From: VYFG01 sp965204165
GTDB taxonomy: Bacteria > Pseudomonadota > Gammaproteobacteria > Arenicellales > Poriferihabitantaceae
Length of the DNA stretch: 64,000 nt
NCBI GenBank assembly: GCA_965204165.1
Contig: OZ241969.1
Location: 1,488,001-1,552,000, forward strand
Direction: 5' to 3'
Shown one piece after another: positions 8,052 through 16,556 of the stretch. The notes beneath the pieces were generated by a model. That model was not told the DNA's origin, did no database searches, and saw only the letters and a program-made list of their open reading frames with translations. Numbering within the stretch: the stretch's first letter is position 1; every line of letters begins with the position of its first letter. A program made the position numbers and the translations under genes.

Positions 8052-8840
8052 ATGTCATCCAAGGCCCGCACCGCGGAATCCGAACTGCTGGTGGAATCCG
8101 CCGGTCCCGTGACCCGGCTGGTCCTGAACCGGCCCGAATCCCGCAACGCGCTGACCTTTGCCATGTACGAGGGACTGGCCGCCGCGTGCAGCGCCCCGCC
8201 GGACGGTTGCCGCGCCATGATCATCACCGGCGCCGGGGACCGGGCATTCGCCGCCGGTACCGATGTGCGGCAGTTCCTCGGTTTCGAGGAGGACGGCGAC
8301 TATATCGCCTACGAGCAGGAGATCGACCGGGTACTGGACGCCATCGAGACCTGCCCCGTGCCCACCATCGCCGCCATGGCCGGCGCATGTACCGGGGGCG
8401 GCGGCATGATCGCCGCCGTCTGCGATCTCCGTATCGCCGCGGCCGACTTCCGGTTCGGGTTCCCCATCGCCCGGACCCTGGGCAATACGCTTTCCAGCCG
8501 TTCCCTGGCGCGCCTGGAGGCGCTGGTGGGCGCCCCCAGGGTGCGCGAGATGATTTTCACCAGCCGGCTGATTGAATCTGCTGAGGCGCGGCAGATCGGC
8601 CTGGTGTCGGAGGTGCTGGATGATCACGCGGCCCTCATGGAACGCGCCGGGGCGCTGGCGGACCTGGTGGCCGCCCAGGCGCCGCTGACCCTGCGGGCCA
8701 CCAAGACCCTGCAGCACCGCCTCCTCGCGGGCAACACGGACGACGAGGACATGGTCCTGATGTGCTACCGGAGCCGGGACTTTCGCCGCGGTCTGGAAGC
8801 CTTCCTGGGCAAGCGGAAGCCGGACTGGCGGGGCGAATAG
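8052..8840 (+). CDS. Enoyl-CoA hydratase/isomerase family protein
   Basis: 262-residue crotonase-fold enzyme. Hallmarks are NRPESRNALTF near residue 30, the oxyanion-hole segment GDRAFAAGTDVRQF near 70, and ACTGGGGMIAAVCDLRIAA near 115. The usual hydratase catalytic glutamates are not evident at the expected place, where PIARTLGNTLS appears, so it may act on a branched or unusual acyl-CoA, or as an isomerase or lyase rather than a straight-chain hydratase. The start at 8052 (MSSKARTAESE) gives the usual family length; a longer open frame begins upstream inside the divergent promoter region. It ends exactly one base before the CoA-transferase start, so the two are an operon. Confidence 0.82.
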   Translation: MSSKARTAESELLVESAGPVTRLVLNRPESRNALTFAMYEGLAAACSAPPDGCRAMIITGAGDRAFAAGTDVRQFLGFEEDGDYIAYEQEIDRVLDAIETCPVPTIAAMAGACTGGGGMIAAVCDLRIAAADFRFGFPIARTLGNTLSSRSLARLEALVGAPRVREMIFTSRLIESAEARQIGLVSEVLDDHAALMERAGALADLVAAQAPLTLRATKTLQHRLLAGNTDDEDMVLMCYRSRDFRRGLEAFLGKRKPDWRGE

Positions 8841-10061
8841 ATGCAGGGTCCCCTCGCGGGTTGCCGGGTGCTTGAGCTTGCCCATATCATGGCGGGCCCC
8901 GTGGCGGGGATGATGCTCGCGGACATGGGCGCCGACGTGGTCAAGATCGAGAAGACGGGCGGCGACGACACCCGCCGCATGGTGCCCCCTGAGATCGAAG
9001 GGGAAAGCGCCGCCTTCATGATGATGAACCGCAACAAGCGCGGGATCGTCCTTGATCTCGGATCCGACAGCGGCCGCGGGGCCTTTCTCCGCATGGTCCG
9101 GGACGCCGATGTGCTCATCGAGAACTACCGCCCGGGGACCATGGAAAGACTCGGCATCGGATACGGGACCCTGAAAGCGGAAAACCCCGCCCTGGTGTAC
9201 TGCGCCGTAACCGGGTTCGGACGCACCGGGCCCTATGCGGACCGGGGCGGATTCGATCTCATCACCCAGGGCATGTCGGGTCTCATGTCCATCACTGGGG
9301 AGGCGCCGGGCAGGCCGCCGGTGAAATCCGGCGCCCCGGTCACAGACATCACCGCGGGCATCCTCGCGGCCATGGGCATCCTCGCGGCCTACGTCCATCG
9401 CCTGCGGACTGGGGAAGGCCAGGTGGTGGACACGTCCCTGTTCGAGGCGGGGATCACCCAGACCTACTGGCAGTCCGCCATCGCCATGGCCACCGGGGAG
9501 GCGCCGCAGGCCATGGGATCAGCCCATCCGCTGAACGCACCCTACCAGGCGTTCGAGACGGCGGACGGCTGGATCTGCGTGGGCGCCGCGAACCAGGCCA
9601 ATTGGGAACGGCTGGTTTGCCGCCTGGACCGCCGGGAACTGGAGGCGGATCCCCGGTTCGGGACCAACGAGCGCCGGATGGAAAACCGCGAGGCGCTGGA
9701 AGCGGAACTCACCCGCACCTTCCGCACACGGACCACGACGGACTGGCTGGCATGCCTGGAGGAGGGCGGGGTGCCCGCCGGACCGATCCTCGACGTGGCG
9801 GAAATGCACCGGGACCCCCAGGCCGTTGCACGCGGGATGGTGCTTCGCCTGGACCATCCCGTCGCCGGCAGTGTCGGCGCCCTCGGCCTGCCGGTGAAGT
9901 TTTCCGGAACCCCCGGCGGGGTGCGCCGCCCGGCGCCGCTGCTTGGGCAGCATACCCGGGAAGTGCTGGCCGAGACGGGATACGGCGAGGACGAGATCGA
10001 CCGCATGCTGGCCCGGGGCGACGCGGTGGAAACCCGGTTGCCCGGCTCCGGCGAGGAGTAG
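8841..10061 (+). CDS. CaiB/BaiF (family III) CoA-transferase
   Basis: 406 residues. Family III CoA-transferases move CoA between carboxylic acids through an aspartyl-CoA thioester. The sequence shows the N-terminal pattern LAGCRVLELAHIMAGPVAGMM, the DVVKIEKTGGDDTR segment, NRNKRGIVLDL, and the conserved region FGRTGPYADRGGFDLITQGM, where the aspartate of GFD is the expected nucleophile (around residue 150). The C-terminal part carries HPLNAPYQAFETADGW. It abuts the crotonase gene with no spacing, suggesting joint activation and hydration or isomerisation of an organic acid. Substrate cannot be told; formyl-, succinyl- or carnitine-type specificities share this fold. Confidence 0.87.
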   Translation: MQGPLAGCRVLELAHIMAGPVAGMMLADMGADVVKIEKTGGDDTRRMVPPEIEGESAAFMMMNRNKRGIVLDLGSDSGRGAFLRMVRDADVLIENYRPGTMERLGIGYGTLKAENPALVYCAVTGFGRTGPYADRGGFDLITQGMSGLMSITGEAPGRPPVKSGAPVTDITAGILAAMGILAAYVHRLRTGEGQVVDTSLFEAGITQTYWQSAIAMATGEAPQAMGSAHPLNAPYQAFETADGWICVGAANQANWERLVCRLDRRELEADPRFGTNERRMENREALEAELTRTFRTRTTTDWLACLEEGGVPAGPILDVAEMHRDPQAVARGMVLRLDHPVAGSVGALGLPVKFSGTPGGVRRPAPLLGQHTREVLAETGYGEDEIDRMLARGDAVETRLPGSGEE

Positions 10062-10063
10062 GC

Positions 10064-11071
10064 ATGCGCGTTCTTGGCATTGAAACCTCCTGCGACGACA
10101 CCGGCGCGGCAATCTACGACACGGACAGGGGGCTCCTCGTGCATCGCCTTGCCTCCCAGATCAGCCTCCACCGTGTATACGGCGGCGTGGTGCCGGAACT
10201 GGCGGCCCGGGATCACATACGGACATTGCTGCCGCTGGTGGACAGCCTGCTGGCGGAAGTGCCTGCCGGGGACCCGCCGGTGGATGCCGTTGCCTGGACC
10301 GCGGGACCCGGTCTTGCGGGAGCCCTGCTGGTGGGGGCGTCCGTCGGGTGCAGCCTGGCGGAGGGCTGGGGCGTGCCGGGTGTGGGCGTGCATCATATGG
10401 AAGGCCACCTGCTGGCGCCGATGCTGGAGGCTGAGCCCCCGGAACTTCCTTTCGTGGCGCTGCTGGTTTCGGGAGGACATACCCTGCTGGTGGACGTGGC
10501 CGCAATCGGCGACTACCGCGTGCTCGGCCAGTCGCTGGACGATGCCGCGGGCGAGGCCTTTGACAAGACCGCCAAGCTCCTGGGGCTCGGCTATCCGGGC
10601 GGGCCCGCCATCGCCAGGGCGGCCCTGGAGGGCGACCCGGAACGCTTCCGGTTCTCCCGGCCCATGGTCAACCGCCCTGGCCTTGATTTCAGCTTCAGCG
10701 GCCTCAAGACCCAGGTGCGGACAGCCGCGGAATCCCTTGCGCTCGACGATAAGGAGATCGCCGACGTCGCCCGCGGGTTCGAGGAGGCGGTGGTCGACAC
10801 GCTGTGCATCAAGTGCATCCGCGCCCTGAAGGAGACCGGCCGAAGGCGCATCGTCATCGCCGGCGGCGTGGGCGCGAACCGGCGGCTGCGGGCCGCCCTC
10901 CGTGAAAGGGCGGGGGAGATCGGCGCGGATGTCTACTACCCCAGACCCGAATTCTGCACCGACAACGGCGCCATGATCGCCTATGCGGGCAGCGTGCGCC
11001 TGGCTATGGGCGCGGGCAGCATGACCCCCGGTTTCGATGTCAGGGCGCGCTGGTCGATCACGGAGATCTGA
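10064..11071 (+). CDS. tsaD: tRNA N6-adenosine threonylcarbamoyltransferase TsaD
   Basis: 335 residues, the usual length. TsaD, with TsaB and TsaE, transfers the threonylcarbamoyl group to A37 of ANN-decoding tRNAs to form t6A. Visible are MRVLGIETSCDDTG at the N-terminus, the metal-binding GVHHMEGHL (two histidines near residues 108-112), the ASKHA nucleotide-binding LLVSGGHT, GEAFDKTAKLLGLGYPGG, FSFSGLKT, GGVGANRRLR and the C-terminal CTDNGAMIAYAG. The ATG at 10064 follows the CoA-transferase stop by two bases; longer frames upstream are shadows of that gene. It is followed directly by dnaG, without rpsU between them. Confidence 0.96.
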   Translation: MRVLGIETSCDDTGAAIYDTDRGLLVHRLASQISLHRVYGGVVPELAARDHIRTLLPLVDSLLAEVPAGDPPVDAVAWTAGPGLAGALLVGASVGCSLAEGWGVPGVGVHHMEGHLLAPMLEAEPPELPFVALLVSGGHTLLVDVAAIGDYRVLGQSLDDAAGEAFDKTAKLLGLGYPGGPAIARAALEGDPERFRFSRPMVNRPGLDFSFSGLKTQVRTAAESLALDDKEIADVARGFEEAVVDTLCIKCIRALKETGRRRIVIAGGVGANRRLRAALRERAGEIGADVYYPRPEFCTDNGAMIAYAGSVRLAMGAGSMTPGFDVRARWSITEI

Positions 11072-11122
11072 AGACCGGTAAAGGACGGTTCCGGGGCCGG
11101 GCCGTTACAGTAGAATCGGATC

Positions 11123-12922
11123 ATGGCCGGGAGAATTCCATCGACGTTCATCGACTCGCTGCTGGCGCGTGTGGACATTGTCGATGTCATCGACCGGCGC
11201 GTCCCGCTCACGCGCAAGGGGAATGAATACCAGGCGCGCTGCCCCTTCCACGAGGAGAAGACGCCCTCGTTCACCGTGAGTCCGTCAAAGCAGTTCTATC
11301 ACTGCTTCGGTTGCGGCGCCCACGGCACCTCCATCGGCTTTCTCATGGAGTATGCCAACCTTTCCTTCGTGGAGGCCGTGGAGGAACTGGCCGACGATCT
11401 CGGCATGGAAGTGCCGCGGGAGGGGGGCCGGGAGCCGCCGCCCCCGCCCGGGGAATCCCCGGGCCAGTTGCTGGGGATCGTGGAAGAGGCCAGCGGCTGG
11501 TTCCAGTTGCAGCTGCGCCGGCACCCCGATGCGGGGCAGGCCGCCCGCTACCTCGAATCCCGTGGCCTTGATGAGGGCACCCGTACGGCTTTCGGGATCG
11601 GCTTTGCGCCGGAAAGCTGGGACGGACTGGTCACCGCGCTCGGCACCGACGATACCCGGCGCGTGCAGCTCCTGAAGACGGGCCTGGTTTCACAGCAGCA
11701 GCGGGAGGGCGAGAGCGGGGGCGGCCGCGGCCGCGTCTACGACCGATTCCGCGGCCGCATCATCTTCCCCATCGAGGATCACCGCGGCAGGGTCGTGGCC
11801 TTCGGCGGACGGGCCCTGGGGGACGGGGAGCCCAAGTACCTGAACTCCCCGGAAACATCGCTGTTCCACAAGGGCGCGGAACTCTACGGGCTGCACCGGG
11901 CCCGCAGGGCAATCGGCCAGGCCAGGCGGAGCGTGGTGGTGGAAGGCTACATGGACGTGATCAGCCTGGCCCAGTTCGGCGTCGACAACGTGGTCGCCAC
12001 CCTGGGCACCGCCACCACCCGCACCCACCTGCAGCGCCTGTTCCGGCTGGCCCCGGAAATCGTGTTCTGCTTCGACGGGGACCGGGCCGGCCGCGACGCC
12101 GCCTGGAAGGCGCTTCAGGTGGCGATGCCCGAAATGCAGGACGGCCATCAGCTCGGGTTCCTGTTCCTGCCCGAGGGCGAGGATCCCGATACCGTCGTGC
12201 GCAGCGAGGGCGCGGAGGCGTTCAACCGGAGGGTGGAAGACGCCCTGCCCCTGGACCGGTTCGTGTTCGACACGCTGACCGCCCAGGTGGACATGGGCCG
12301 CATGGACGGCAAGGCGAGGCTGGTGAGCCTGGCGCGTCCGCTCATCGGCTCGATGCCGGAAAGCGCCCTTCGGCAGCTGATGCTGGACCGCCTGTCCTCC
12401 CTCACCGGGCTGCGCGGTGACCAGGCGGTGGGGCCCGCGGGGCCAGCCGGTCCGGCCCGTCCCGCAAGGCGGCCTGCCCCGGCGTCCGGGCGGCTGTCAC
12501 CCATGGCCACGGCCATCAGCCTGCTGTTGCAGTACCCGGGCGCCGCCGCCGGGATCGACCGGCCGGAGATCGTCGAGAATCTCCGCCAGCAGGGAGCCGA
12601 TCACCTGCGGCGGATCCTTGGCAGCATCCGTGCGGACAAGGGCGTCACCACGGCGCGGCTGGTGGAGGTGTTCCGCGATTCCGGGGTATACGAATACATC
12701 GGACAGCTGGCTTCCCACAACAACCATGCGCAGGAGAAAACGGTGCCCCGGCTGCTGAACGACACGCTGGAGCTGCTCAGGGAGATGCAGAACAAGGTTC
12801 GCCGCGATGAACTGCTGGAAAAATCCAGGGATGAGGGCGGGCTGGATTCCGACGAAAAGAGTGAACTGAGGCTTCTCCTTGACGACCTTGCAGAAAAGAA
12901 GGCGCGGCTGGAGGCCGACTGA
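11123..12922 (+). CDS. dnaG: DNA primase DnaG
   Basis: 599 residues. DnaG lays down RNA primers for the lagging strand and is recruited by the DnaB helicase. The N-terminal CHC2 zinc ribbon uses C40, H43, C61 and C64 (RCPFHEEKTPSF, YHCFGCGAHGT). The catalytic core has the EGYMDVISL motif and the Toprim DGDRAGRDAAWKAL. A proline- and alanine-rich linker near residues 430-455 leads to the C-terminal helicase-binding domain. Start MAGRIPSTFID is the family start. Normally rpsU is upstream and rpoD downstream; here tsaD is 51 bp upstream and plsY converges downstream. Confidence 0.97.
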   Translation: MAGRIPSTFIDSLLARVDIVDVIDRRVPLTRKGNEYQARCPFHEEKTPSFTVSPSKQFYHCFGCGAHGTSIGFLMEYANLSFVEAVEELADDLGMEVPREGGREPPPPPGESPGQLLGIVEEASGWFQLQLRRHPDAGQAARYLESRGLDEGTRTAFGIGFAPESWDGLVTALGTDDTRRVQLLKTGLVSQQQREGESGGGRGRVYDRFRGRIIFPIEDHRGRVVAFGGRALGDGEPKYLNSPETSLFHKGAELYGLHRARRAIGQARRSVVVEGYMDVISLAQFGVDNVVATLGTATTRTHLQRLFRLAPEIVFCFDGDRAGRDAAWKALQVAMPEMQDGHQLGFLFLPEGEDPDTVVRSEGAEAFNRRVEDALPLDRFVFDTLTAQVDMGRMDGKARLVSLARPLIGSMPESALRQLMLDRLSSLTGLRGDQAVGPAGPAGPARPARRPAPASGRLSPMATAISLLLQYPGAAAGIDRPEIVENLRQQGADHLRRILGSIRADKGVTTARLVEVFRDSGVYEYIGQLASHNNHAQEKTVPRLLNDTLELLREMQNKVRRDELLEKSRDEGGLDSDEKSELRLLLDDLAEKKARLEAD

Positions 12923-12947
12923 TCGTCCGCGGGCGGCAGGCGACGGA

Positions 12948-13553
12948 TCAGGATTTTGGGAAAGTCAGCCGGACCCGGCTTTCCTCGCCCCGCACCAGCC
13001 GGCCGATGTTGGTCCGGTGGCGCCAGACAAGCAGAACGGTCATGACCAGTGAGACGGCCACGAAGGCCCGGTCCGAACCCACGTACAGCAGAACCAGGGG
13101 CATGGCGGCGGAGGCGCTGAGGGCCGCCAGCGAGGAATAGCGGCTCGCCAGGACGACGGCCAGCCAGATTCCGACCAGGATCAGGATGACCTGCCAGGAG
13201 ACGGCGGCCCAGATGCCGGCCGCGGTGGCCACGCCCTTGCCGCCCCTGAAGCCGAAGAAGACCGGGTAGAGATGGCCGAGGAACGCTCCCAGGGCGGTGG
13301 CGGCGACGACTTCAGGTCCTGCCCCGAGGCCCGTGGCGACCAGTACCGGAACCAGTCCCTTGGCGAGATCCCCGGCCAGGGTGATTGCGGCGGCCTTCTT
13401 GCCGCCCAGGCGCAGCACGTTGGTGGCCCCCGGGTTGTTGGAGCCTTCCAGGCGCGGGTCCGGCAGTCCCAGCAGGCGGCAGACGAAGACCGCGCTGGAA
13501 AGGGACCCGATCAGGTAGCCGGCAACGGGGAGAAGGAAGGCAAGGAGCGACAT
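12948..13553 (-). CDS. plsY: Glycerol-3-phosphate acyltransferase PlsY
   Basis: 201-residue inner-membrane enzyme that transfers the acyl group of acyl-phosphate to glycerol-3-phosphate, the first step of phospholipid synthesis in the PlsX/PlsY route. The three conserved loops are visible: GSLSSAVFVCRLLGLPD near residue 16, the GSNNPGATNVLRLGGKKAA segment near 38 and GHLYPVFFGFRGGKGVATA near 92, separated by about five hydrophobic segments. It converges on dnaG and diverges from folB; its start is about 90 bp from the folB start, a common arrangement in gammaproteobacteria where plsY and folB are divergent neighbours. Confidence 0.95.
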   Translation of the reverse strand: MSLLAFLLPVAGYLIGSLSSAVFVCRLLGLPDPRLEGSNNPGATNVLRLGGKKAAAITLAGDLAKGLVPVLVATGLGAGPEVVAATALGAFLGHLYPVFFGFRGGKGVATAAGIWAAVSWQVILILVGIWLAVVLASRYSSLAALSASAAMPLVLLYVGSDRAFVAVSLVMTVLLVWRHRTNIGRLVRGEESRVRLTFPKS

Positions 13554-13583
13554 GGACTCGAGACTGCTGGTCTGGTTCCGCCT

Positions 13584-13613
13584 TTCGCAATTCGAGGGCG
13601 GGATGGATACAAT
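13584..13613 (+). promoter_or_regulatory. Putative promoter of folB-folK
   Basis: TTCGCA (13584-13589), 18-bp spacer, TACAAT (13608-13613), about 31 bp upstream of the folB ATG. It overlaps the region upstream of the divergent plsY start. Match to the sigma70 consensus is fair (4 of 6 and 5 of 6). Confidence 0.35.
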
Positions 13614-13644
13614 CGGCCGTGTTCAAACCCGCCGTCAGCTTAGC

Positions 13645-14001
13645 ATGGATATCATTTTCCTACACGATCTCCGGGTGGACTGCGTCATCGGGGTCTGGGA
13701 ATGGGAGCGGAAGATTCGCCAGACCGTCGTGGTCGACCTCGACATGGCCTTCGATATCCGCAAGGCGGCCGCCAGCGACGACCTGTCGGATACACTGAGT
13801 TACAAGGAGGTGTCCAAGCGCGTTGCGGGATTCATCGAAGAGTCCGGTTTCCGGCTGGTGGAGCGGATGGCGGAAGAGGTGGCCGCGATCCTGCTGGACG
13901 AGTTCCGGGTTTCCTGGTGCCGCGTCCGGATCAACAAGCCAGGCGCAGTGCGGGGCGCCGGCGACGTGGGCGTCGTCATCGAACGGGGCACGCCGCCATG
14001 A
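13645..14001 (+). CDS. folB: Dihydroneopterin aldolase FolB
   Basis: 118 residues, the usual size. FolB converts 7,8-dihydroneopterin to 6-hydroxymethyl-7,8-dihydropterin in folate synthesis. The protein starts MDIIFLHDLRVDCVIGVWEWERKIRQ, the characteristic FolB opening, and contains the DTLSYKEVSKRV segment and RINKPGAVRGAGDVGVVIER at the end. The ATG at 13645 is preferred over the upstream frame start at 13552, which lies in the plsY region. The stop overlaps the folK start by ATGA, so the next enzyme in the pathway is translationally coupled. Confidence 0.93.
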   Translation: MDIIFLHDLRVDCVIGVWEWERKIRQTVVVDLDMAFDIRKAAASDDLSDTLSYKEVSKRVAGFIEESGFRLVERMAEEVAAILLDEFRVSWCRVRINKPGAVRGAGDVGVVIERGTPP

Positions 14002-14519
14002 CGCTCGTCGTGCTCAGCCTCGGCAGCAACATCAACCGCGAGAAAAACATCGGCTATGCCGTCCGGGAAATCCAGGACCGTTACGGCGACCTCGAGGTCT
14101 CCCCCGTCTATGAGACCTCGGCGGTGGGATTTGACGGGCCGCCGTTCTATAACCTGGTCGTGGGATTCGAGTCCCGGGAGTCGCTGCCCGGCATCATCAG
14201 CGCCATTCGGGGGATGGAATCCGGCGCCGGCCGGGTGCGCGGCCCGAAGACATTCGACAGCCGTGTCCTTGACATCGACGTGATCCTGTACGGCAACGAG
14301 AACTGGCGGGACCGGGGCATCAACGTTCCCAGGGACGAGATCGAACGCTACGCATACGTGCTGAAGCCCCTCGTGGACCTGTATCCCGGCATGATTCATC
14401 CGATGCTGGGGATTCCCTTCAGGGAGATGTGGGACCGGTTCGAGCCCAGGGGGCAGACGTTGTTCCTGGCGCAGTATCCGCTCAAGGAGGGGGTGGGCGG
14501 TGCGCCCCGGCAGGCATAG
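13998..14519 (+). CDS. folK: 2-amino-4-hydroxy-6-hydroxymethyldihydropteridine pyrophosphokinase FolK
   Basis: 173 residues. FolK adds pyrophosphate from ATP to the product of FolB. It opens with MTLVVLSLGSNINREKNI (conserved GSN), then SPVYETSAVGFDGPPFYN, the RVRGPKTFDSRVLDIDVILYG core containing the conserved DxD, and VPRDEIERYAYVLKPL. The FolK signature normally reads R-x-GPRTxDLDIL; here the fingerprint is RGPKTFDSRVLDIDV, slightly expanded. It overlaps folB by 4 bp, so folB-folK is an operon. The gene ends 6 bp from the convergent aminotransferase stop. Confidence 0.92.
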   Translation: MTLVVLSLGSNINREKNIGYAVREIQDRYGDLEVSPVYETSAVGFDGPPFYNLVVGFESRESLPGIISAIRGMESGAGRVRGPKTFDSRVLDIDVILYGNENWRDRGINVPRDEIERYAYVLKPLVDLYPGMIHPMLGIPFREMWDRFEPRGQTLFLAQYPLKEGVGGAPRQA

Positions 14520-14525
14520 GGGGTT

Positions 14526-15683
14526 CTAGGCGAGCACTGCCATTGCCGCCTCGACTCCACCGGCACTGTGGGGGACGCCGGCGGTCCTGAGGCCCATCTC
14601 GACCCCGGCCAGGGTTCCCATCAGCATGAGCTCGTTGAAATCCCCGAGGTGTCCGATACGAAACACCCGGCCGGCCAGTTTCGACAGCCCGTTGCCGAGT
14701 GACATGTTGTAGCGCTCCAGCACCACCTGCCGGAAGGCGTCGGCGTCGACCCCCAAGGGCATCTGCACCGCGGTCAGGGTGCTGGAGTAGTGGCGCGGCT
14801 CCCGGCAGAGGATCTCGAGGCCCCACGCTTCCACCGCGGCACGGGTCGCGGCCGCCAGCCGGTCATGGCGCGCGAACACGCTGTCGAGCCCTTCCTCGTT
14901 CAGCATGTCGATGGCCTCGGCAAGCCCGTACAGCAGGTTGGTCGCCGGGGTGTAGGGAAAGAACCCGCTCTCGTTCGGTCCCGACATGGCGTCCCAGTCC
15001 CAGTAGGCCCGGGGTGTCGTGGCCGCGGCCGCCGCAGCGAGCGCCCTGTCGCTGATGGCGTTGAAGGACAGTCCCGGCGGCAGCATCAGCCCCTTCTGGC
15101 TCCCGGCCACGGTGACGTCCACGCCCCATTCGTCGTGGCGGTAGTCCATGGAGGCCAGGGAGGAAATGGTGTCGACCATCAGGAGGGCGGGATGTCCGCA
15201 GGCGTCCATGGCGAGCCGCACCTCGTCGATGGGGCTCAAGCAGCCGGTGGAGGTTTCGTTGTGCACCACGCAAAGGGCCCTGATCGATCCGTCCCGGTCC
15301 TGCCGGAGGCGCTCCTCGATGGCGCCGGGATCGGCGCCGCGGCGCCAGTCCCCGGGGATGAACTCGGGCACGAAGCCGAGGCGGAAGGCCAGGTCCTTCC
15401 ACAGGGTGGCGAAGTGGCCGGTCTCGACCATCAGCACCCGATCCCCCGGGGACAGGGTGTTGACCAGCGCGGCCTCCCAGGCGCCGGTGCCGGAGGACGG
15501 GTAGATCACCACCCGGCCGGTCGTCCGGAAGATCCCCTGCATCCCCGCCAGGACCCGGCGTCCCAACCCGGCGAAGCGCGGACCGCGATGGTCCATGGTG
15601 GGATGGTCCATGGCCCGGAGAATGCGGTCCGGGACGTTGGTTGGTCCCGGAATCTGGAGAAAGTGACGGCCGGTGTGTTGCAT
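14526..15683 (-). CDS. Class V aminotransferase, serine/alanine/aspartate-glyoxylate type
   Basis: 385-residue PLP enzyme of the class V (SgaA/AGT) family. It starts HFLQIPGPTNVPDRILRAMDHP, shows the SSGTGAWEAALVNTLSPGD cofactor segment, VVHNETSTG, MVDTISSLASMDYRHDEWGVD and the PLP lysine in GSQKGLMLPPGL (near residue 200). The family amino-transfers glyoxylate to glycine with serine, alanine or aspartate as donor; SgaA-type enzymes produce hydroxypyruvate and BhcA-type enzymes oxaloacetate. About 1.6 kb upstream on the same strand is a GhrA-like reductase that could use hydroxypyruvate or glyoxylate. The donor cannot be determined by eye. Confidence 0.85.
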   Translation of the reverse strand: MQHTGRHFLQIPGPTNVPDRILRAMDHPTMDHRGPRFAGLGRRVLAGMQGIFRTTGRVVIYPSSGTGAWEAALVNTLSPGDRVLMVETGHFATLWKDLAFRLGFVPEFIPGDWRRGADPGAIEERLRQDRDGSIRALCVVHNETSTGCLSPIDEVRLAMDACGHPALLMVDTISSLASMDYRHDEWGVDVTVAGSQKGLMLPPGLSFNAISDRALAAAAAATTPRAYWDWDAMSGPNESGFFPYTPATNLLYGLAEAIDMLNEEGLDSVFARHDRLAAATRAAVEAWGLEILCREPRHYSSTLTAVQMPLGVDADAFRQVVLERYNMSLGNGLSKLAGRVFRIGHLGDFNELMLMGTLAGVEMGLRTAGVPHSAGGVEAAMAVLA

Positions 15684-15810
15684 GTTTCCGAAACCCGGAG
15701 CAGGGATGGGAAATGAGGCTATGGAAGGTGGTGCCGGGCAGCCCGGCCGCCGTGCGGGGACCGTGCCGTCAGGCCCGGCCCGTCAGGGATGGCGGACGCC
15801 TGCCGCCCGC

Positions 15811-16440
15811 CTATCCGCACGCGACGCCGGTGCCGCCCAGTCCGCAGTAGCCCCAGGGGTTCTTCGAGAGATACTGCTGGTGGTCTTCCTCGGCGTAGTA
15901 GAACGGTCCCGCCGGTGCGATTTCCGTGGTGATGGCGGGATATCCCGCATCCAGGAGCCTGTCCTGGTAGGCCCGCTTCGACTGCTCCGCCAGGTGCTGC
16001 TGACCGTCGGAGTGGGTGTATACCGCCGAGCGGTACTGGGTGCCCTGGTCGTTTCCCTGGCGCATGCCCTGGGTGGGGTCATGGCATTCCCAGAACACGC
16101 GCAGCAGGTCCTCGTAGGAGACTCTGCGGGGGTCGTAGACCATGAGGACGGCCTCGGTGTGGCCGGTGCGTCCGCTGCAGACCTCGTAGTACGTGGGATT
16201 GGGCGTGTAGCCCCCGGCATACCCCACCGCCGTGGTGTACACGCCGTCAAGCGCCCAGAACTTGCGTTCGGCGCCCCAGAAGCAGCCCATGCCGAACACC
16301 GCGGTCTCCAGCCCCTCGGGGAACGGGGGCCGCAGCGGGTTGCCGTTGACATGGTGGCGGTTGTCGAGGGGCATCTCCTCGCCGCGACCGGGCAGGGCAC
16401 GGTCCGGCGAGGGCATGGCGGACTTGTGGCTGAACAGCAT
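15811..16440 (-). CDS. msrA: Peptide methionine (S)-S-oxide reductase MsrA
   Basis: 209 residues. MsrA repairs oxidised methionine (S-epimer) using thioredoxin. The nucleophilic cysteine is C53 in GMGCFWGAERKFW; the resolving cysteines near the C-terminus are C199 and C208 in GYCGLGGTGVACG. Also present are GYAGGYTPNPTYYEVCSGRTGHTE and NDQGTQYRSA. The N-terminal extension of about 45 residues (PDRALPGRGEEMPL, then VNG) matches the long enterobacterial form, which supports the chosen start. It sits between two genes of other function on the same strand with gaps above 100 bp, so it is likely transcribed independently. Confidence 0.95.
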   Translation of the reverse strand: MLFSHKSAMPSPDRALPGRGEEMPLDNRHHVNGNPLRPPFPEGLETAVFGMGCFWGAERKFWALDGVYTTAVGYAGGYTPNPTYYEVCSGRTGHTEAVLMVYDPRRVSYEDLLRVFWECHDPTQGMRQGNDQGTQYRSAVYTHSDGQQHLAEQSKRAYQDRLLDAGYPAITTEIAPAGPFYYAEEDHQQYLSKNPWGYCGLGGTGVACG

Positions 16441-16556
16441 CCTGGTTACCTGATGAAAGGTGGTCGGGTGGTCATGCGCCCGCCGTCAGGGTCTTAAGCG
16501 GTGCGGCGGTGCCTCCCGCCGCACCGAAGACGCCCCGGGGCGGGCGGCCCGCTGCC

